The notes: generated by a model from the letters alone, not told the origin. A DNA stretch of 64,000 bases from Lachnospiraceae bacterium (GCA_015057555.1 SVEC01000005.1:1-64000); one strand, 5' to 3'. Shown: positions 17,105 to 25,867, counted from the first letter of the stretch. Numbers and translations are program-made.

Positions 17105-18553
17105 ATGGCAAAGATTAGAACAAGATTTGCTCCAAGCCCAACAGGAAGAATGCATGTAGGAAACTTGCGAACAGCTCTTTACGCTTACCTTATTGCAAAG
17201 CATGAGGGTGGAGACTTTTTACTTAGAATAGAGGATACTGACCAGGAGCGTGAGGTTGAGGGCGCTGTAGATATCATTTACAGAACCTTAGAGAAAACTG
17301 GTCTTCTCCACGACGAGGGCCCAGATAAGGATGGCGGTGTTGGCCCATACATCCAGAGCCAGCGTCAGCAGAGTGGAATTTACTTAGAGTACGCTAAGAA
17401 GCTTATTGACAAGGGCGAGGCTTACTACTGCTTCTGCGACCAGGCAAGACTTGACTCACTGGTTCAGGAGATGGAGGGTAAGACTATCTCAAGATATGAC
17501 AAGCACTGTCTTCACCTTTCAAAGGAGGAGATCGAGGAAAAGCTTGCAGCTGGTATCCCTTACGTAATTAGACAGAACAACCCACTGGAGGGTACTACTA
17601 CATTTGTAGACGAGCTTTACGGTGACATCACAGTCCCAAATGAGGAGCTGGACGATATGATACTTATTAAGTCAGATGGTTTCCCAACCTACAACTTTGC
17701 AAATGTTGTGGACGACCACCTTATGAATATTACTCACGTAGTTAGAGGTAATGAGTATCTCTCATCCTCCCCTAAGTACAACCGTCTCTACGAGGCATTT
17801 GGATGGGAGGTTCCAACCTACATTCACTGTCCACTTATCACAGACGAAGAGCATAAGAAGCTTAGTAAGCGTAGTGGTCACTCTTCATTCGAAGACTTAT
17901 TAGAGCAAGGCTTCCTTACTGAAGCAATTATTAACTTAGTTGCACTTCTTGGCTGGAGTCCAGAGGATAACAACGAGATTTTCTCTCTTGAGGAGCTTGT
18001 TAAAGCTTTCGATTACAGACATATTTCCAAGTCACCAGCTGTTCTTGATATGACTAAACTTAAGTGGATGAACGGCGAGTACATCAAGGCTATGGATGAT
18101 GACAAATTCTATGAGATGGCACTTCCATATATCAAGGAAGTTATCACTAAGGATATGGACTTTAAGAAGATTGCGTCTATGATTAAGACTCGTATAGAGG
18201 TATTTACAGATATTAAGGACCAGATTGATTTCTTCCAGGCTGTTCCTGAATACGACAATGAGATGTACACTCACAAGAAGATGAAGACTAACCCAGAGAA
18301 TTCTCTCACTCTTCTCACTGAGGTGCTTCCAATCCTTGAGGCTCAGGAGAAGTTTGACAATGACTCTCTCTTCGAAGCACTTCAGGAGTTCGGAAAATCC
18401 AAGGAGTATAAAACAGGATACATTATGTGGCCTCTTCGTACTGCAGTTTCCGGTAAGCAGGCAACACCTGGTGGAGCTACAGAGCTTATGTCAGTTCTGG
18501 GCAAGGATGAGACAATCGCAAGAATAAAGGCGGCTATAGCAAAGCTGTCATAA
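17105..18553 (+). CDS. gltX: Glutamyl-tRNA synthetase
   Basis: 482 residues, class I synthetase. HIGH-type motif in [15 protein letters not shown] (10-24) and KMSKS-type KKLSKRSG (about 253-260). ATP-dependent charging of tRNA-Glu, and of tRNA-Gln where the GatCAB amidotransferase route is used, as in most Firmicutes. Ribosome site GGGAGAT 7 nt upstream. The stop codon is part of the left terminal inverted repeat of the structured unit that follows. Confidence 0.97.
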   Translation: MAKIRTRFAPSPTGRMHVGNLRTALYAYLIAKHEGGDFLLRIEDTDQEREVEGAVDIIYRTLEKTGLLHDEGPDKDGGVGPYIQSQRQQSGIYLEYAKKLIDKGEAYYCFCDQARLDSLVQEMEGKTISRYDKHCLHLSKEEIEEKLAAGIPYVIRQNNPLEGTTTFVDELYGDITVPNEELDDMILIKSDGFPTYNFANVVDDHLMNITHVVRGNEYLSSSPKYNRLYEAFGWEVPTYIHCPLITDEEHKKLSKRSGHSSFEDLLEQGFLTEAIINLVALLGWSPEDNNEIFSLEELVKAFDYRHISKSPAVLDMTKLKWMNGEYIKAMDDDKFYEMALPYIKEVITKDMDFKKIASMIKTRIEVFTDIKDQIDFFQAVPEYDNEMYTHKKMKTNPENSLTLLTEVLPILEAQEKFDNDSLFEALQEFGKSKEYKTGYIMWPLRTAVSGKQATPGGATELMSVLGKDETIARIKAAIAKLS

Positions 18554-18568
18554 ATTACATTATAGGAA

Positions 18569-18894
18569 GTTGAAACAAAGTTAACCCTTTCGCATTGCCT
18601 TGTGGAAGGGTTTCTTTTTATGTGACAAGGACAAGGGCATTCAGCTAAGTGCTGCGCTGCGGGGATTTTGAAATGCCCAGCTATACTTCGCGGTTTCTTC
18701 CGGCCACCGCCGCAAATGCGCCATCCATGGCTGGTTGCGGCTATTTTGGCATCCGTGCCAAAATGTGGCCTGCGTTACCTAACTGGGCAGACAAAATCTG
18801 CCCGCGACTCCGCAAAGATAGCTTGAACACCCTTGTCCTTGTCACTAATATAATTTGTCCACGCAAGGCAACGGAAAGGGAACTTTGTTTCAAC
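18569..18894. repeat. Multi-hairpin half of the 669-bp unit
   Basis: Bounded by a 14-bp perfect inverted repeat (18569-18582 with 18881-18894) and an inner 16-bp perfect repeat (18622-18637 with 18830-18845). Further hairpins inside include GGGCAGA/TCTGCCC (near 18784-18802), TTTTGGC/GCCAAAA (near 18744-18765) and GGCCAC/GTGGCC (near 18703-18772). The overall shape is a branched multi-stem structure of about 325 nt. No similarity to the core of copies A-D seen. Strand and transcription are unknown. Confidence 0.6.
18583..18618 (+). terminator. Possible gltX terminator
   Basis: AACCCTT pairs with AAGGGTT across a 16-nt loop, followed by TCTTTTT; 30 nt after the gltX stop and inside the palindromic unit. 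Confidence 0.55.
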
Positions 18895-18907
18895 GCCTAC
18901 GGCGAAT

Positions 18908-19191
18908 AAGGTTATGATTAGTATAAAGCTTACCATCACCGAAGGTGATAGCGAAAGTTTATATGGTACATAGTTTATGTGCCGTACTTTATATATCAGC
19001 TTAGATAAGGGATATAGCGCCATAAAAGTATCAACCGGGCGCGGCAGGGTTAGGCGGAGCCGACCGTCGTAGTGTCGGCGAAGACTAATCCCTAGACAGA
19101 CCGGGAGATTAAGTTGCAACGCTCCCTTATCTAAGCGTACCACAAGAAAACCCATGGCACATAAGCTATGTACCATGGGTTAAACTTTCGC
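18908..19191 (-). ncRNA. Structured 3'-UTR element, long form (copy B)
   Basis: Homologous to copy A in order and orientation but divergent in sequence. Outer stem 19182-19191 with 18951-18960 (GCGAAAGTTT type), hairpin 19149-19181 with GGTACATA and TATGTGCC arms, inner 14-bp stem 19123-19136 with 18999-19012, core 19035-19105, and a small hairpin 18935-18949. In the core, helix 2 is TTAG/CTAA where A has TCGG/CCGA, and helix 3 is GCCGAC/GTCGGC where A has GCTGAC/GTCAGC: compensatory changes. It lies directly downstream of the ABC permease gene, same strand. Confidence 0.7.
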
Positions 19192-19218
19192 TCTAACTTC
19201 CTATAATGTAATTTATGT

Positions 19219-20463
19219 CTAGTCTTGCTTCTTCAAACCTTTAATTGCATTTGAAAGCTTAATAGGATTTCCATAACGAAGTGTTGAATTACGGAAAATC
19301 TTTCCTCCAAGGATACCCATACCAATTACTGATGCGTAAAGGAGTACAGCTGAGAGAACTATCTCCCACATAGCTACTGAACCCATTGCAACTCTAGCAA
19401 ACATTGCTGAATATGAGCTGATTGGCAGGTAAGAACAAATCTTCATAAGGATACCATCAGGATCCATAATACCGAATAAGGTCACCATATATACAATCAT
19501 AATAATCATCTGTGCTGAACCAGCAGTCTTATTTAAGTCCTCAATCTTAGATACGAGAGCACCAAGTGCGCCATACATAAATGCGTAGAACAAGAATCCA
19601 CCAATTCCGAAGATTGCAAATGTAAGCAATACCTCTCCAGGTATATCAAGGAACATACCAAGCATATTTGGGAGATAATCCTTATTTAACTGATATGATC
19701 CGATAGATGCTGCACCAATAAGACCAAACTGGAATACTGCTGCCACAACTCCAGCTAAAACCTTTCCGAAGAGAAGAGCTGTAGTTGATGTACTTGTAAC
19801 AAGAATCTCTATAGAACGGTTACTCTTCTCGTTAGTAACACCTGATGCAATAGCTGTACCGTAAGCAATTATAACCATAAACACAATGATTACCAAGATG
19901 TAACAGTACCAGTAGTTCTGCATACCATCCTTACCTAAGATGTTTTCATTTACATTTATCTCTGCGTATTCTACTGCAAGATACTCATCTAGGTTAAGAC
20001 CATTAGCCTCACAGTACTCCATCTTTACTACCATTCTCATGTACTCAGTAAAGACTTCCGCATCATTATTATCCATAGACTTGTTAAATACGTAGAAGTC
20101 AAACTCAGTAGATGACTTGATAACGAAACCGCCTTCAGCTTTTTCATCCTCTACAAGCTTCTTAACCTCATCAGCAGAAGAGCATTCAGTAAACTTAGCA
20201 TCGCTGAAATATCCTGCAAGCATCTCCATATCTCCAAGTCCTTCTGGATTGTAGATAGCCATATTTCTTAAATCTTCTTCATTAACCTCTGACTCCACGC
20301 CTGAATCCTTTGAATCATCCTCACCCTTAACAGAGTCAATAATTCTAGGAATAAACATAAGTGTTGCTGCTATAATAGCAATAATTATAGTAAGTAACAT
20401 ATATGATTTGCTCTTGAAGTAATTATCAAGCTCAAACTTAAATATAGTCCTAAAGTTCTTCAT
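19219..20463 (-). CDS. ABC-2 type transporter permease (NatB-like)
   Basis: 414 residues. One N-terminal helix (about 20-40), a large outside-facing domain (about 45-190), then five to six helices (SYMLLTIIIAIIAATLMFIP, YCYILVIIVFMVIIAYGTAIA, VTNEKSNRSIEILVTST motif between). That motif and layout are typical of NatB/YhaP-type exporters of sodium or unknown solutes. The start codon is 1 nt after the stop of the ATPase gene, so translation is probably coupled. The stop abuts the 669-bp palindromic unit. Confidence 0.9.
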   Translation of the reverse strand: MKNFRTIFKFELDNYFKSKSYMLLTIIIAIIAATLMFIPRIIDSVKGEDDSKDSGVESEVNEEDLRNMAIYNPEGLGDMEMLAGYFSDAKFTECSSADEVKKLVEDEKAEGGFVIKSSTEFDFYVFNKSMDNNDAEVFTEYMRMVVKMEYCEANGLNLDEYLAVEYAEINVNENILGKDGMQNYWYCYILVIIVFMVIIAYGTAIASGVTNEKSNRSIEILVTSTSTTALLFGKVLAGVVAAVFQFGLIGAASIGSYQLNKDYLPNMLGMFLDIPGEVLLTFAIFGIGGFLFYAFMYGALGALVSKIEDLNKTAGSAQMIIMIVYMVTLFGIMDPDGILMKICSYLPISSYSAMFARVAMGSVAMWEIVLSAVLLYASVIGMGILGGKIFRNSTLRYGNPIKLSNAIKGLKKQD

Positions 20464-20464
20464 A

Positions 20465-21454
20465 TTACTTTCCTCCCTTTCCGAATAATCCCTTTTTCTT
20501 AGGAGTAGCTTCTTCAGGAGTTTCCTCTTCTTCCACTACTACCTCTTCCCCAACCTTGGATACAAATATATCATTAAGGGATGGCTCGTAAGCACCAAAT
20601 GTTTTTACATCAACATTTAAGGCTTTAAGGGCATCAAGTATCTGCCACTGGTCTACGCCATCATTTAAATCAAGTACAACATAGTGCTTAGTTACAAAAA
20701 GCACCTTAACCTTGTCAGCAAGCTTATCCTCACAAAGTGCCTTTAAGCCCTCAAGGTCATAGTTATTAGCAGAGAGAATCTTTCTTCCCTTACCATACTG
20801 CTCCTTAATCTCATCAAGATTACCGGAAAGCACCACATCACCGTGATTGATGATTGCAATATCCTCACAGAACTCCTCTACATAGCTCATCTGATGACTT
20901 GAGAAGATAACAATTCTTCCCTCTGAGATAAGCTCTGTAATAACATCCTTAAGAATCTGTGAGTTTACAGGATCAAGTCCTGAAAATGGCTCGTCAAGGA
21001 TTACAATCTCAGGCTCTCCTACAAGGGTTGCTGCAAGCTGAACCTTCTGCTGATTACCCTTTGATAGGGTCTCAAGCTTCTTATCTGTGTACTCTGACAC
21101 CTGAAGCTTCTCAAGCCACTTCTTTGTGCTCTTTGCAGCCTGCTTTTTGGTCATACCTCTAAGCATAGCAAGGTACATCATCTGCTCCTTAACCACCTTC
21201 TTAGGGTAAAGACCTCTCTCCTCTGGAAGGTATCCCACCTGACTTCCATCTGGCTTAAACTTTGCTCCATCTAAGAGTACCTCGCCCTCATTTGCACGAA
21301 ATACATCCATGATGATTCTCATAGTTGTGGTCTTACCTGCTCCATTTCTACCAAGTAATCCCAATGCTCTTCCGCTTTCCACTGAAAAGCTTACGCCATG
21401 AAGTACTTCTTTGTCTTCAAAGCTCTTCTTGATGTTCTTTAACTCAAGTTTCAT
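20465..21454 (-). CDS. ABC transporter ATP-binding protein (NatA-like)
   Basis: 329 residues. Walker A LGRNGAGKTT (about 34-43), Q-loop in GYLPEERGLYPK, signature LSKGNQQKVQ (about 135), Walker B EIVILDEPFSGLDP (about 155), H-loop SSHQMSYVEE. A DUF4162-like C-terminal region follows and the tail ends in an acidic/basic extension (VVVEEEETPEEATPKKKG). Pairs with the permease that follows. Upstream in the operon are the membrane protein at 21808, XRE regulator and a 25-residue peptide. Confidence 0.94.
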   Translation of the reverse strand: MKLELKNIKKSFEDKEVLHGVSFSVESGRALGLLGRNGAGKTTTMRIIMDVFRANEGEVLLDGAKFKPDGSQVGYLPEERGLYPKKVVKEQMMYLAMLRGMTKKQAAKSTKKWLEKLQVSEYTDKKLETLSKGNQQKVQLAATLVGEPEIVILDEPFSGLDPVNSQILKDVITELISEGRIVIFSSHQMSYVEEFCEDIAIINHGDVVLSGNLDEIKEQYGKGRKILSANNYDLEGLKALCEDKLADKVKVLFVTKHYVVLDLNDGVDQWQILDALKALNVDVKTFGAYEPSLNDIFVSKVGEEVVVEEEETPEEATPKKKGLFGKGGK

Positions 21455-21491
21455 ATATTTCTCTCCTCCTTAAAATGAGTTTTTAACTTTG

Positions 21492-21569
21492 CTAAAATAT
21501 CCATAATAGCGCAATAGCTATTACTACACATATTCCTACAACTATTCTCCATGGTTCCCTCTTCTTCAT
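21492..21569 (-). CDS. 25-residue membrane microprotein
   Basis: An unlisted small frame: MKKREPWRIVVGI followed by a hydrophobic stretch (CVVIAIALLWIF) and stop. It has the best-looking ribosome site nearby, AAGGAGGAGAAAG 5-6 nt before ATG, and sits between the XRE regulator and the ABC ATPase on the same strand. Predicted single-pass membrane peptide with basic N-terminus. It may modulate the transporter or be a signal or toxin-like peptide; its role is unknown. Confidence 0.7.
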   Translation of the reverse strand: MKKREPWRIVVGICVVIAIALLWIF

Positions 21570-21604
21570 ATCTTTCTCCTCCTTATAACCAGCACCCTAC
21601 ATGT

Positions 21605-21799
21605 TTAGTTCTCCCAAAATAATTCATCTAACGTTTTCCCCAACGCCTTACATATTGCTATACAAAGGTTAATAGTTGGATTGTAGTCTCCCTTTTCTAT
21701 GGCACTTATGGTCTGGCGGGAAACTCCTACCTTCTCTGCCAGCTCAGCCTGAGATATATCAAGCCCTGCCCTGGCGGCCTTTATTCTTAAATTCTTCAT
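21605..21799 (-). CDS. XRE-family repressor (single HTH)
   Basis: 64 residues, essentially one helix-turn-helix domain: QAELAEKVGVSRQTISAIEKGDYNPTI, ending in LDELFW. It resembles the short stand-alone regulators often paired with a small integral membrane protein. Lies 8 nt after the membrane gene at 21808 and upstream of the microprotein and ABC genes, so it probably controls its own operon from the promoter at 22428-22456. Confidence 0.92.
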   Translation of the reverse strand: MKNLRIKAARAGLDISQAELAEKVGVSRQTISAIEKGDYNPTINLCIAICKALGKTLDELFWEN

Positions 21800-21807
21800 G
21801 GCATCAC

Positions 21808-22338
21808 CTAATCATCTTTCTTATCCTTATGTTGCTTGATAAGGATAACCAATACTGTGATTAGCATGAAGATTCCACATACTATACTAATAGACTCAAA
21901 TCTTATTACGCCCTCATTCATTATAGTGCCATCCATTATATTAGCAAGGCCTATAAGAAGATTAACTAGTCCGATAATTGTAAATGCTACAAGGGTCTGA
22001 GGTATTCTTTCATTTAGTGCAAAGTATCCATCGTTAAGTATGGTATACCAAGCGTAAACTCCAACTCCCATAATGGTTATGATAAATACCACCACGCTAG
22101 GTTCTATAGGAAGCTCTTTACACGCCACCTGGAAAAATCCGTAAAGCATATTCATGGTAACCATTGTATAGAAGGCTATCTTAAAACCTCTGCCTCTTAT
22201 AGCTTCCTGCCTCTCATCATATTTTCTCTTTATCTTTCCATCCTTAGTTAATGCAATTAACATAGGGATAAGGATAATGGCTGATACTATTATAATGCCA
22301 AACACAAATCCCAAACCATAAGCTAAATTTCCATTCAT
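21808..22338 (-). CDS. Multipass membrane protein upstream of XRE regulator
   Basis: 176 residues from the ATG at 22338 (AAAGGGGTG just upstream; the longer frame to 22380 lacks one). Five or so hydrophobic helices, with a conserved cytoplasmic stretch RKYDERQEAIRGRGFKIAF after helix 1. This motif is frequent in small clostridial membrane proteins encoded next to XRE regulators and ABC transporters. No enzymatic motif. Function unknown. Confidence 0.75.
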   Translation of the reverse strand: MNGNLAYGLGFVFGIIIVSAIILIPMLIALTKDGKIKRKYDERQEAIRGRGFKIAFYTMVTMNMLYGFFQVACKELPIEPSVVVFIITIMGVGVYAWYTILNDGYFALNERIPQTLVAFTIIGLVNLLIGLANIMDGTIMNEGVIRFESISIVCGIFMLITVLVILIKQHKDKKDD

Positions 22339-22427
22339 AATATACACCCCTTTTGTAGATTTCCCGGAAGCTTTTCGCAAGTTTTTGCCATGGCTTCCAA
22401 AATATGTATTTCCTTCTTACAAATTGG

Positions 22428-22456
22428 AGTATATTACTTACTTTACAATATGTCAA
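22428..22456 (-). promoter_or_regulatory. Promoter of the XRE/ABC operon
   Basis: Minus-strand TTGACA, 17-bp spacer, TATACT, about 90 nt before the membrane-protein start. Likely operator site of the XRE regulator it drives, though no clear palindrome was seen. Confidence 0.78.
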
Positions 22457-22510
22457 GTATATTTTACATTTTATTTGTTTTATTTTACAGATTGCTATTA
22501 ACGGTGGCTA

Positions 22511-23089
22511 TTACTTATAAAAATACAACTCACCCAAACGCATAGCTGCACCCAGCCCTACTAAAAACGGAATCAGAAAATCATATACCAAAAGAAACAC
22601 TACTGTTTGCCAGGTTATACCATGAAATATTAGTAAGCTTAATCCGACCTGTAGAGCAGTGCAGATTGAAAATACTTTAAGCACAAACCTTAGCATCATC
22701 TTAAATCTATATAATCTAATAGATTTAAGGGACACCGGCAGATATTTTATTCTAGAATATATAGAGCCTACCCTTCCATTTAGATTGCCAATCACAAAGG
22801 GCTGAAGATAAAAGTACACCGGAAACGCAATCAGAATAGCCATAATAGTTAAAAATTCAGAATCTATTCCTTCCTTCATTAGCTGCTGCATAGGAATAGC
22901 GCTAAAAACCAGTTGTATAAATGTAAATATTCCTGCAATAAGCCAGTATCCTACATTGGAGATATCATAGGTGTAGTACTCTTTGTAGAAGTCATCTATG
23001 ATACATTGCTGGTCCTTTATGTATTCCTTTTCGCTCATCATTAGAGCTTTGTTTATTCTGTTGTTTGATTCGAAATTCACTGTATCCAT
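22511..23089 (-). CDS. Membrane protein, likely ABC permease partner
   Basis: 192 residues, four to five hydrophobic segments (GYWLIAGIFTFIQLVFSAIP, TIMAILIAFPVYFYLQPFVI, VFLLVYDFLIPFLVGLGAA). The N-terminal 45 residues are soluble and acidic. It follows the ATPase at 23115 by 25 nt, in a GntR-controlled operon with two ATPases and two membrane proteins, as in ytr-type systems. The family is not recognised by motif. Confidence 0.7.
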   Translation of the reverse strand: MDTVNFESNNRINKALMMSEKEYIKDQQCIIDDFYKEYYTYDISNVGYWLIAGIFTFIQLVFSAIPMQQLMKEGIDSEFLTIMAILIAFPVYFYLQPFVIGNLNGRVGSIYSRIKYLPVSLKSIRLYRFKMMLRFVLKVFSICTALQVGLSLLIFHGITWQTVVFLLVYDFLIPFLVGLGAAMRLGELYFYK

Positions 23090-23114
23090 ATTTCTTCTCC
23101 TAATTTATGCAAAC

Positions 23115-23765
23115 CTATAACACATCCAAGCTCTCGCCGAACTTAATCAATTTTCCATTCTCCAAAATCCCCAGATAATCCATCTTCTGCTCCATCTCTG
23201 ACTCTATATGACTAGTCATAAGCACTGATGCACTTTCATCCTCTATAACCTTGTGAAGTATCTTGAAGAAATCTACTCTGAATACGGGATCCATACCAGC
23301 TGTTACCTCGTCTAAGAGATACAAACTTGGCTTGTGACCCATAGCAAATGCCATCTGGAACTTCATTCTCTCTCCTCTGGACATTTTGCTTAAGGTTGCA
23401 CCTCCCGGCACTCCCATATCCTTCATAGCCTGATGATATATTTCCTTATCATAATTAGTGTAAAATCTGCTGAACAAATCCATATTCTGATTAGGGGTTC
23501 TACCCTCAAAAAATTTATTTTCATCCGATACAAAGCCGATAAATTGTTTCATATATCCATGGTTTGCTCTAATATCATAGCCTGCAATTTTAATGGTTCC
23601 GGAATATCTAATTTTATCATTCATTATGTAATCTATAAGGGTTGTCTTACCAGCACCGTTGGCTCCAGCCAGACCCATTATATATCCTTCAGGAAGAGAA
23701 AAGCTTATATTATCCAGTTTAAATTTCCCCTTGGTTCCTGTTACATTTTCAAATTCTAACATCAT
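23115..23765 (-). CDS. ABC transporter ATPase (YtrB-like)
   Basis: 216 residues, short form. Walker A LAGANGAGKTTLI (about 32-44), signature SRGERMKFQMAFA (about 128; the usual LSGGQ is MSRGE), Walker B SLYLLDEVTAGMDP (about 150), H-loop TSHIESE. The shortened Q-loop region and lack of a C-terminal extension fit the bacitracin/YtrB-type group. Second ATPase of the operon; probable partner is the membrane protein at 22511. Confidence 0.9.
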   Translation of the reverse strand: MMLEFENVTGTKGKFKLDNISFSLPEGYIMGLAGANGAGKTTLIDYIMNDKIRYSGTIKIAGYDIRANHGYMKQFIGFVSDENKFFEGRTPNQNMDLFSRFYTNYDKEIYHQAMKDMGVPGGATLSKMSRGERMKFQMAFAMGHKPSLYLLDEVTAGMDPVFRVDFFKILHKVIEDESASVLMTSHIESEMEQKMDYLGILENGKLIKFGESLDVL

Positions 23766-23802
23766 AGTTTCTCATCAATCCTTTCAATTCCCCACTATAG
23801 GA

Positions 23803-24174
23803 TTATGTATTATAAAGTGCATCTATCATTTCCTTCATATCTTCTGCACTAAGTCCTGCCTGCTTGGCATCCCCTATTACCTCAGCCAGCCTCTTCTCCA
23901 ACATAACCAGCTGCTTTTCCATAAGATAATCTGTGTTGTACTCACAGACATAGAAGCCCTTGCCTGGAACAGAGCGAATAAGTCCCTCCTTTTCCAAGTC
24001 CTCATAGGCTCTCTTTGTGGTGATTACACTGACATTTAGGTCACCTGCTAAGGCTCTTATGGATGGCAATGCCTCCCCTGCGGAAAGCTCACCGGTAACG
24101 ATAGCATTTTTCAATTGATTTACAATCTGTTCGTAGATTGCCAGGGTTCCCTGGGGTTGTATTACTATTTTCAT
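23803..24174 (-). CDS. GntR-family repressor (YtrA type)
   Basis: 123 residues: winged helix (YEQIVNQLKNAIVTGELSAGEALPSIRALAGDLNVS) and a short C-terminal helical tail (about 85-123) in place of a ligand domain, which defines the YtrA group. YtrA regulators repress their own ABC operons and respond to wall stress. The 20-bp palindrome at 25799-25818 over the operon promoter is the likely binding site. Confidence 0.92.
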   Translation of the reverse strand: MKIVIQPQGTLAIYEQIVNQLKNAIVTGELSAGEALPSIRALAGDLNVSVITTKRAYEDLEKEGLIRSVPGKGFYVCEYNTDYLMEKQLVMLEKRLAEVIGDAKQAGLSAEDMKEMIDALYNT

Positions 24175-24213
24175 ACCTTCACCTTATTTCTACATTTTTC
24201 GTGCACAAAAAAT

Positions 24214-24915
24214 TTATTTATCAAAGCTTCTCTCATAGCTTAATGCCTTATCCACCGCAGTGTTCCAATACTTCATATGCTTAACAGTAAGTGGAAGCTG
24301 GAACAATATTGCAGGGATTATAAATAGAAGATTTGCATACACATTTACCATTCCACCATCCCAACAGAGCATACATGCTATTCCAAACAAAGAAATAACT
24401 GTCAAAAAAATGTTGAGACCCTGTATCAAACCTCTACAATCACTTTTGGTCTCCTGCCAAGCATCCCTTTGTTCTATGCCGTATCTCTCATTCATGCCAC
24501 ACAGCAGCAACGCAAATGTTACATAATCGTATGCTATTACCACGTAGGTTATCACCCTACATATCCCTATGAACACCAAAGGCAATGTACATATTATGCC
24601 AAGAAGGGAGCAAAAGCATATTCTAAATACGGCTGATTTAACTATATATTCCTTCTTCATATCATTTGTAAGTGGCACCATATACATCATCTTAGGCATC
24701 TTCATAATATGAAGGGAGCCAGAGTTAAGTATGTGTATGATCGGTATCATCATAAGCACATAAACTAGAGCTGATTTCCAAGTTTCAAAAAAACCTGCAA
24801 CTACCGGAAGCACTGTAAAGAAGTAAACGATAAGATATGCAAAATGAGCCACCTTTTCCTTAAAGTTCTCCCACCTAAAGGCTGCAAAATAATCCTTTAT
24901 AACTCGACCCATCAT
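24214..24915 (-). CDS. Membrane protein, ABC permease partner
   Basis: 233 residues with five to six hydrophobic segments (VYFFTVLPVVAGFFETW, VYVLMMIPIIHIL, SLLGIICTLPLVFIGICRVI, LFIIPAILFQLPLTV). No recognisable domain name. Start overlaps the stop of the ATPase gene by 4 nt, indicating translational coupling with that ATPase; it forms the membrane half of the first transporter of this operon. Confidence 0.75.
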   Translation of the reverse strand: MMGRVIKDYFAAFRWENFKEKVAHFAYLIVYFFTVLPVVAGFFETWKSALVYVLMMIPIIHILNSGSLHIMKMPKMMYMVPLTNDMKKEYIVKSAVFRICFCSLLGIICTLPLVFIGICRVITYVVIAYDYVTFALLLCGMNERYGIEQRDAWQETKSDCRGLIQGLNIFLTVISLFGIACMLCWDGGMVNVYANLLFIIPAILFQLPLTVKHMKYWNTAVDKALSYERSFDK

Positions 24916-25778
24916 CTTCTCTTATCCCCCTTATCTCTCTTGGTGATAAAATACATAAGCTCCTCAAGACTTGGAACTGCTACAGTAAGCTCCCTATCAT
25001 AGGTATATCTAGTTCTATGAGTAACTAGAGCCTTTGTGCCATAGTTGCCTTCCTCTTTATATACCACTCTGTCTGATTGTATGAGATTAATCTTATACTT
25101 TTCCCCTGTTAAAAGTCTGTAACTATCCCTTAATTTCTCTATATCCCCTGAGAATATGGTGCTACCATTTTCTATATACAATATATAATCCGCCAGCTTA
25201 TCTAAATCCTCTGTAAGATGAGTAGAAAGAATTACGCTCTTAGTTCCATCTGCAATATACTCCTTAAGCACTGCAAAGAATTCCTTTCTAAAGCTTGGAT
25301 CAAAGTTTCCTGTTGGCTCATCTAATATAATTAGCTTAGCCTCATACGATAATGCAAATGCAAACTGAAACTTTAACTTCTCACCCTTAGAAAGCTTCTT
25401 AAACTTTCTATCCCCATCTAATCCAAAGCGCTTCATATACATTTCCAAGGTTTCTAAGCTGAAATTCTCGTAGTAAGCTCCGTAGTTAATACCATTTCCC
25501 TTAAGTGTTGCGCTGTGGTCAAAAAGCTCATCCAAAAGCACTGTGCCTATGAGATTTCTAATCTCCACCTCACTATCCTCGTAACTCATGCCATCTATAA
25601 GAAGCTCCCCAGCATTTGCCTTATAGAGACCAAGTATGATATGAATCAGTGAAGTTTTACCCGAACCATTAGGACCTATCAGGCCCATTATGTACCCTTC
25701 CGGCAATTCTACTGATATATCCTTTATACGGAATTTCCCCAAGCTCTTACTAATGTCCTTTAATTGTAGCAGCATCAT
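24912..25778 (-). CDS. ABC transporter ATPase (YtrB-like)
   Basis: 288 residues from the ATG at 25778 (or its neighbour at 25775); GGAGGTGA lies right before the tandem ATGs, whereas the frame to 25841 is longer without one. Walker A IGPNGSGKTSLI, signature LSKGEKLKFQFAFA, Walker B KLIILDEPTGNFDP, H-loop STHLTED. About 75 residues follow the ATPase domain (YKINLIQSDRVVY...). First gene of the operon, whose promoter carries a palindromic operator. Confidence 0.9.
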   Translation of the reverse strand: MMLLQLKDISKSLGKFRIKDISVELPEGYIMGLIGPNGSGKTSLIHIILGLYKANAGELLIDGMSYEDSEVEIRNLIGTVLLDELFDHSATLKGNGINYGAYYENFSLETLEMYMKRFGLDGDRKFKKLSKGEKLKFQFAFALSYEAKLIILDEPTGNFDPSFRKEFFAVLKEYIADGTKSVILSTHLTEDLDKLADYILYIENGSTIFSGDIEKLRDSYRLLTGEKYKINLIQSDRVVYKEEGNYGTKALVTHRTRYTYDRELTVAVPSLEELMYFITKRDKGDKRR

Positions 25779-25798
25779 CTCACCTCCGTGCATCAACT

Positions 25799-25818
25799 GT
25801 GTATATAGATATATACAC
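25799..25818. promoter_or_regulatory. GntR/YtrA operator palindrome
   Basis: GTGTATATAGATATATACAC, 9-bp perfect arms with a 2-bp centre, overlapping the -10 of the operon promoter. Size, symmetry and place match a repressor site for the GntR protein encoded two genes downstream. Confidence 0.75.
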
Positions 25819-25838
25819 CATATATACGCAGTTGTCAA
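25810..25838 (-). promoter_or_regulatory. Promoter of the GntR-controlled ABC operon
   Basis: Minus-strand TTGACA, 17-bp spacer, TATATA. The operator overlaps the -10. Confidence 0.75.
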
Positions 25839-25867
25839 CACCTATTTTAAATTTTTCTGTCGTAAAA

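Larger units (their letters stand above)
18549..19217. repeat. 669-bp palindromic unit with perfect 23-bp terminal inverted repeats (copy B region)
   Basis: The whole gltX-ABC permease gap is one unit. The 23-bp arm 18549-18571 is the exact reverse complement of 19195-19217. The left arm contains the gltX stop codon and the right arm ends 1 nt before the permease stop. Inside are two independently folded halves, 18569-18894 and 18908-19191. It is markedly GC-richer than the neighbouring genes. No clear target-site duplication. It carries no convincing gene: open frames at 18649-18909 (+) and 18775-19176 (-) run through the stems. Compatible with a MITE-like element or an oversized bidirectional terminator/RNA. 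Confidence 0.75.

Noticed and set aside
18775..19176. Minus-strand open frame of 133 codons inside the palindromic unit
   Set aside because: It runs through the stems of the structured repeats, has no ribosome site, and its codon use does not match neighbours. The same holds for the plus frame 18649-18909.
18549..19217. Group II intron or IS element
   Set aside because: No reverse transcriptase or transposase frame, no domain V-like hairpin recognised, and no target duplication found.
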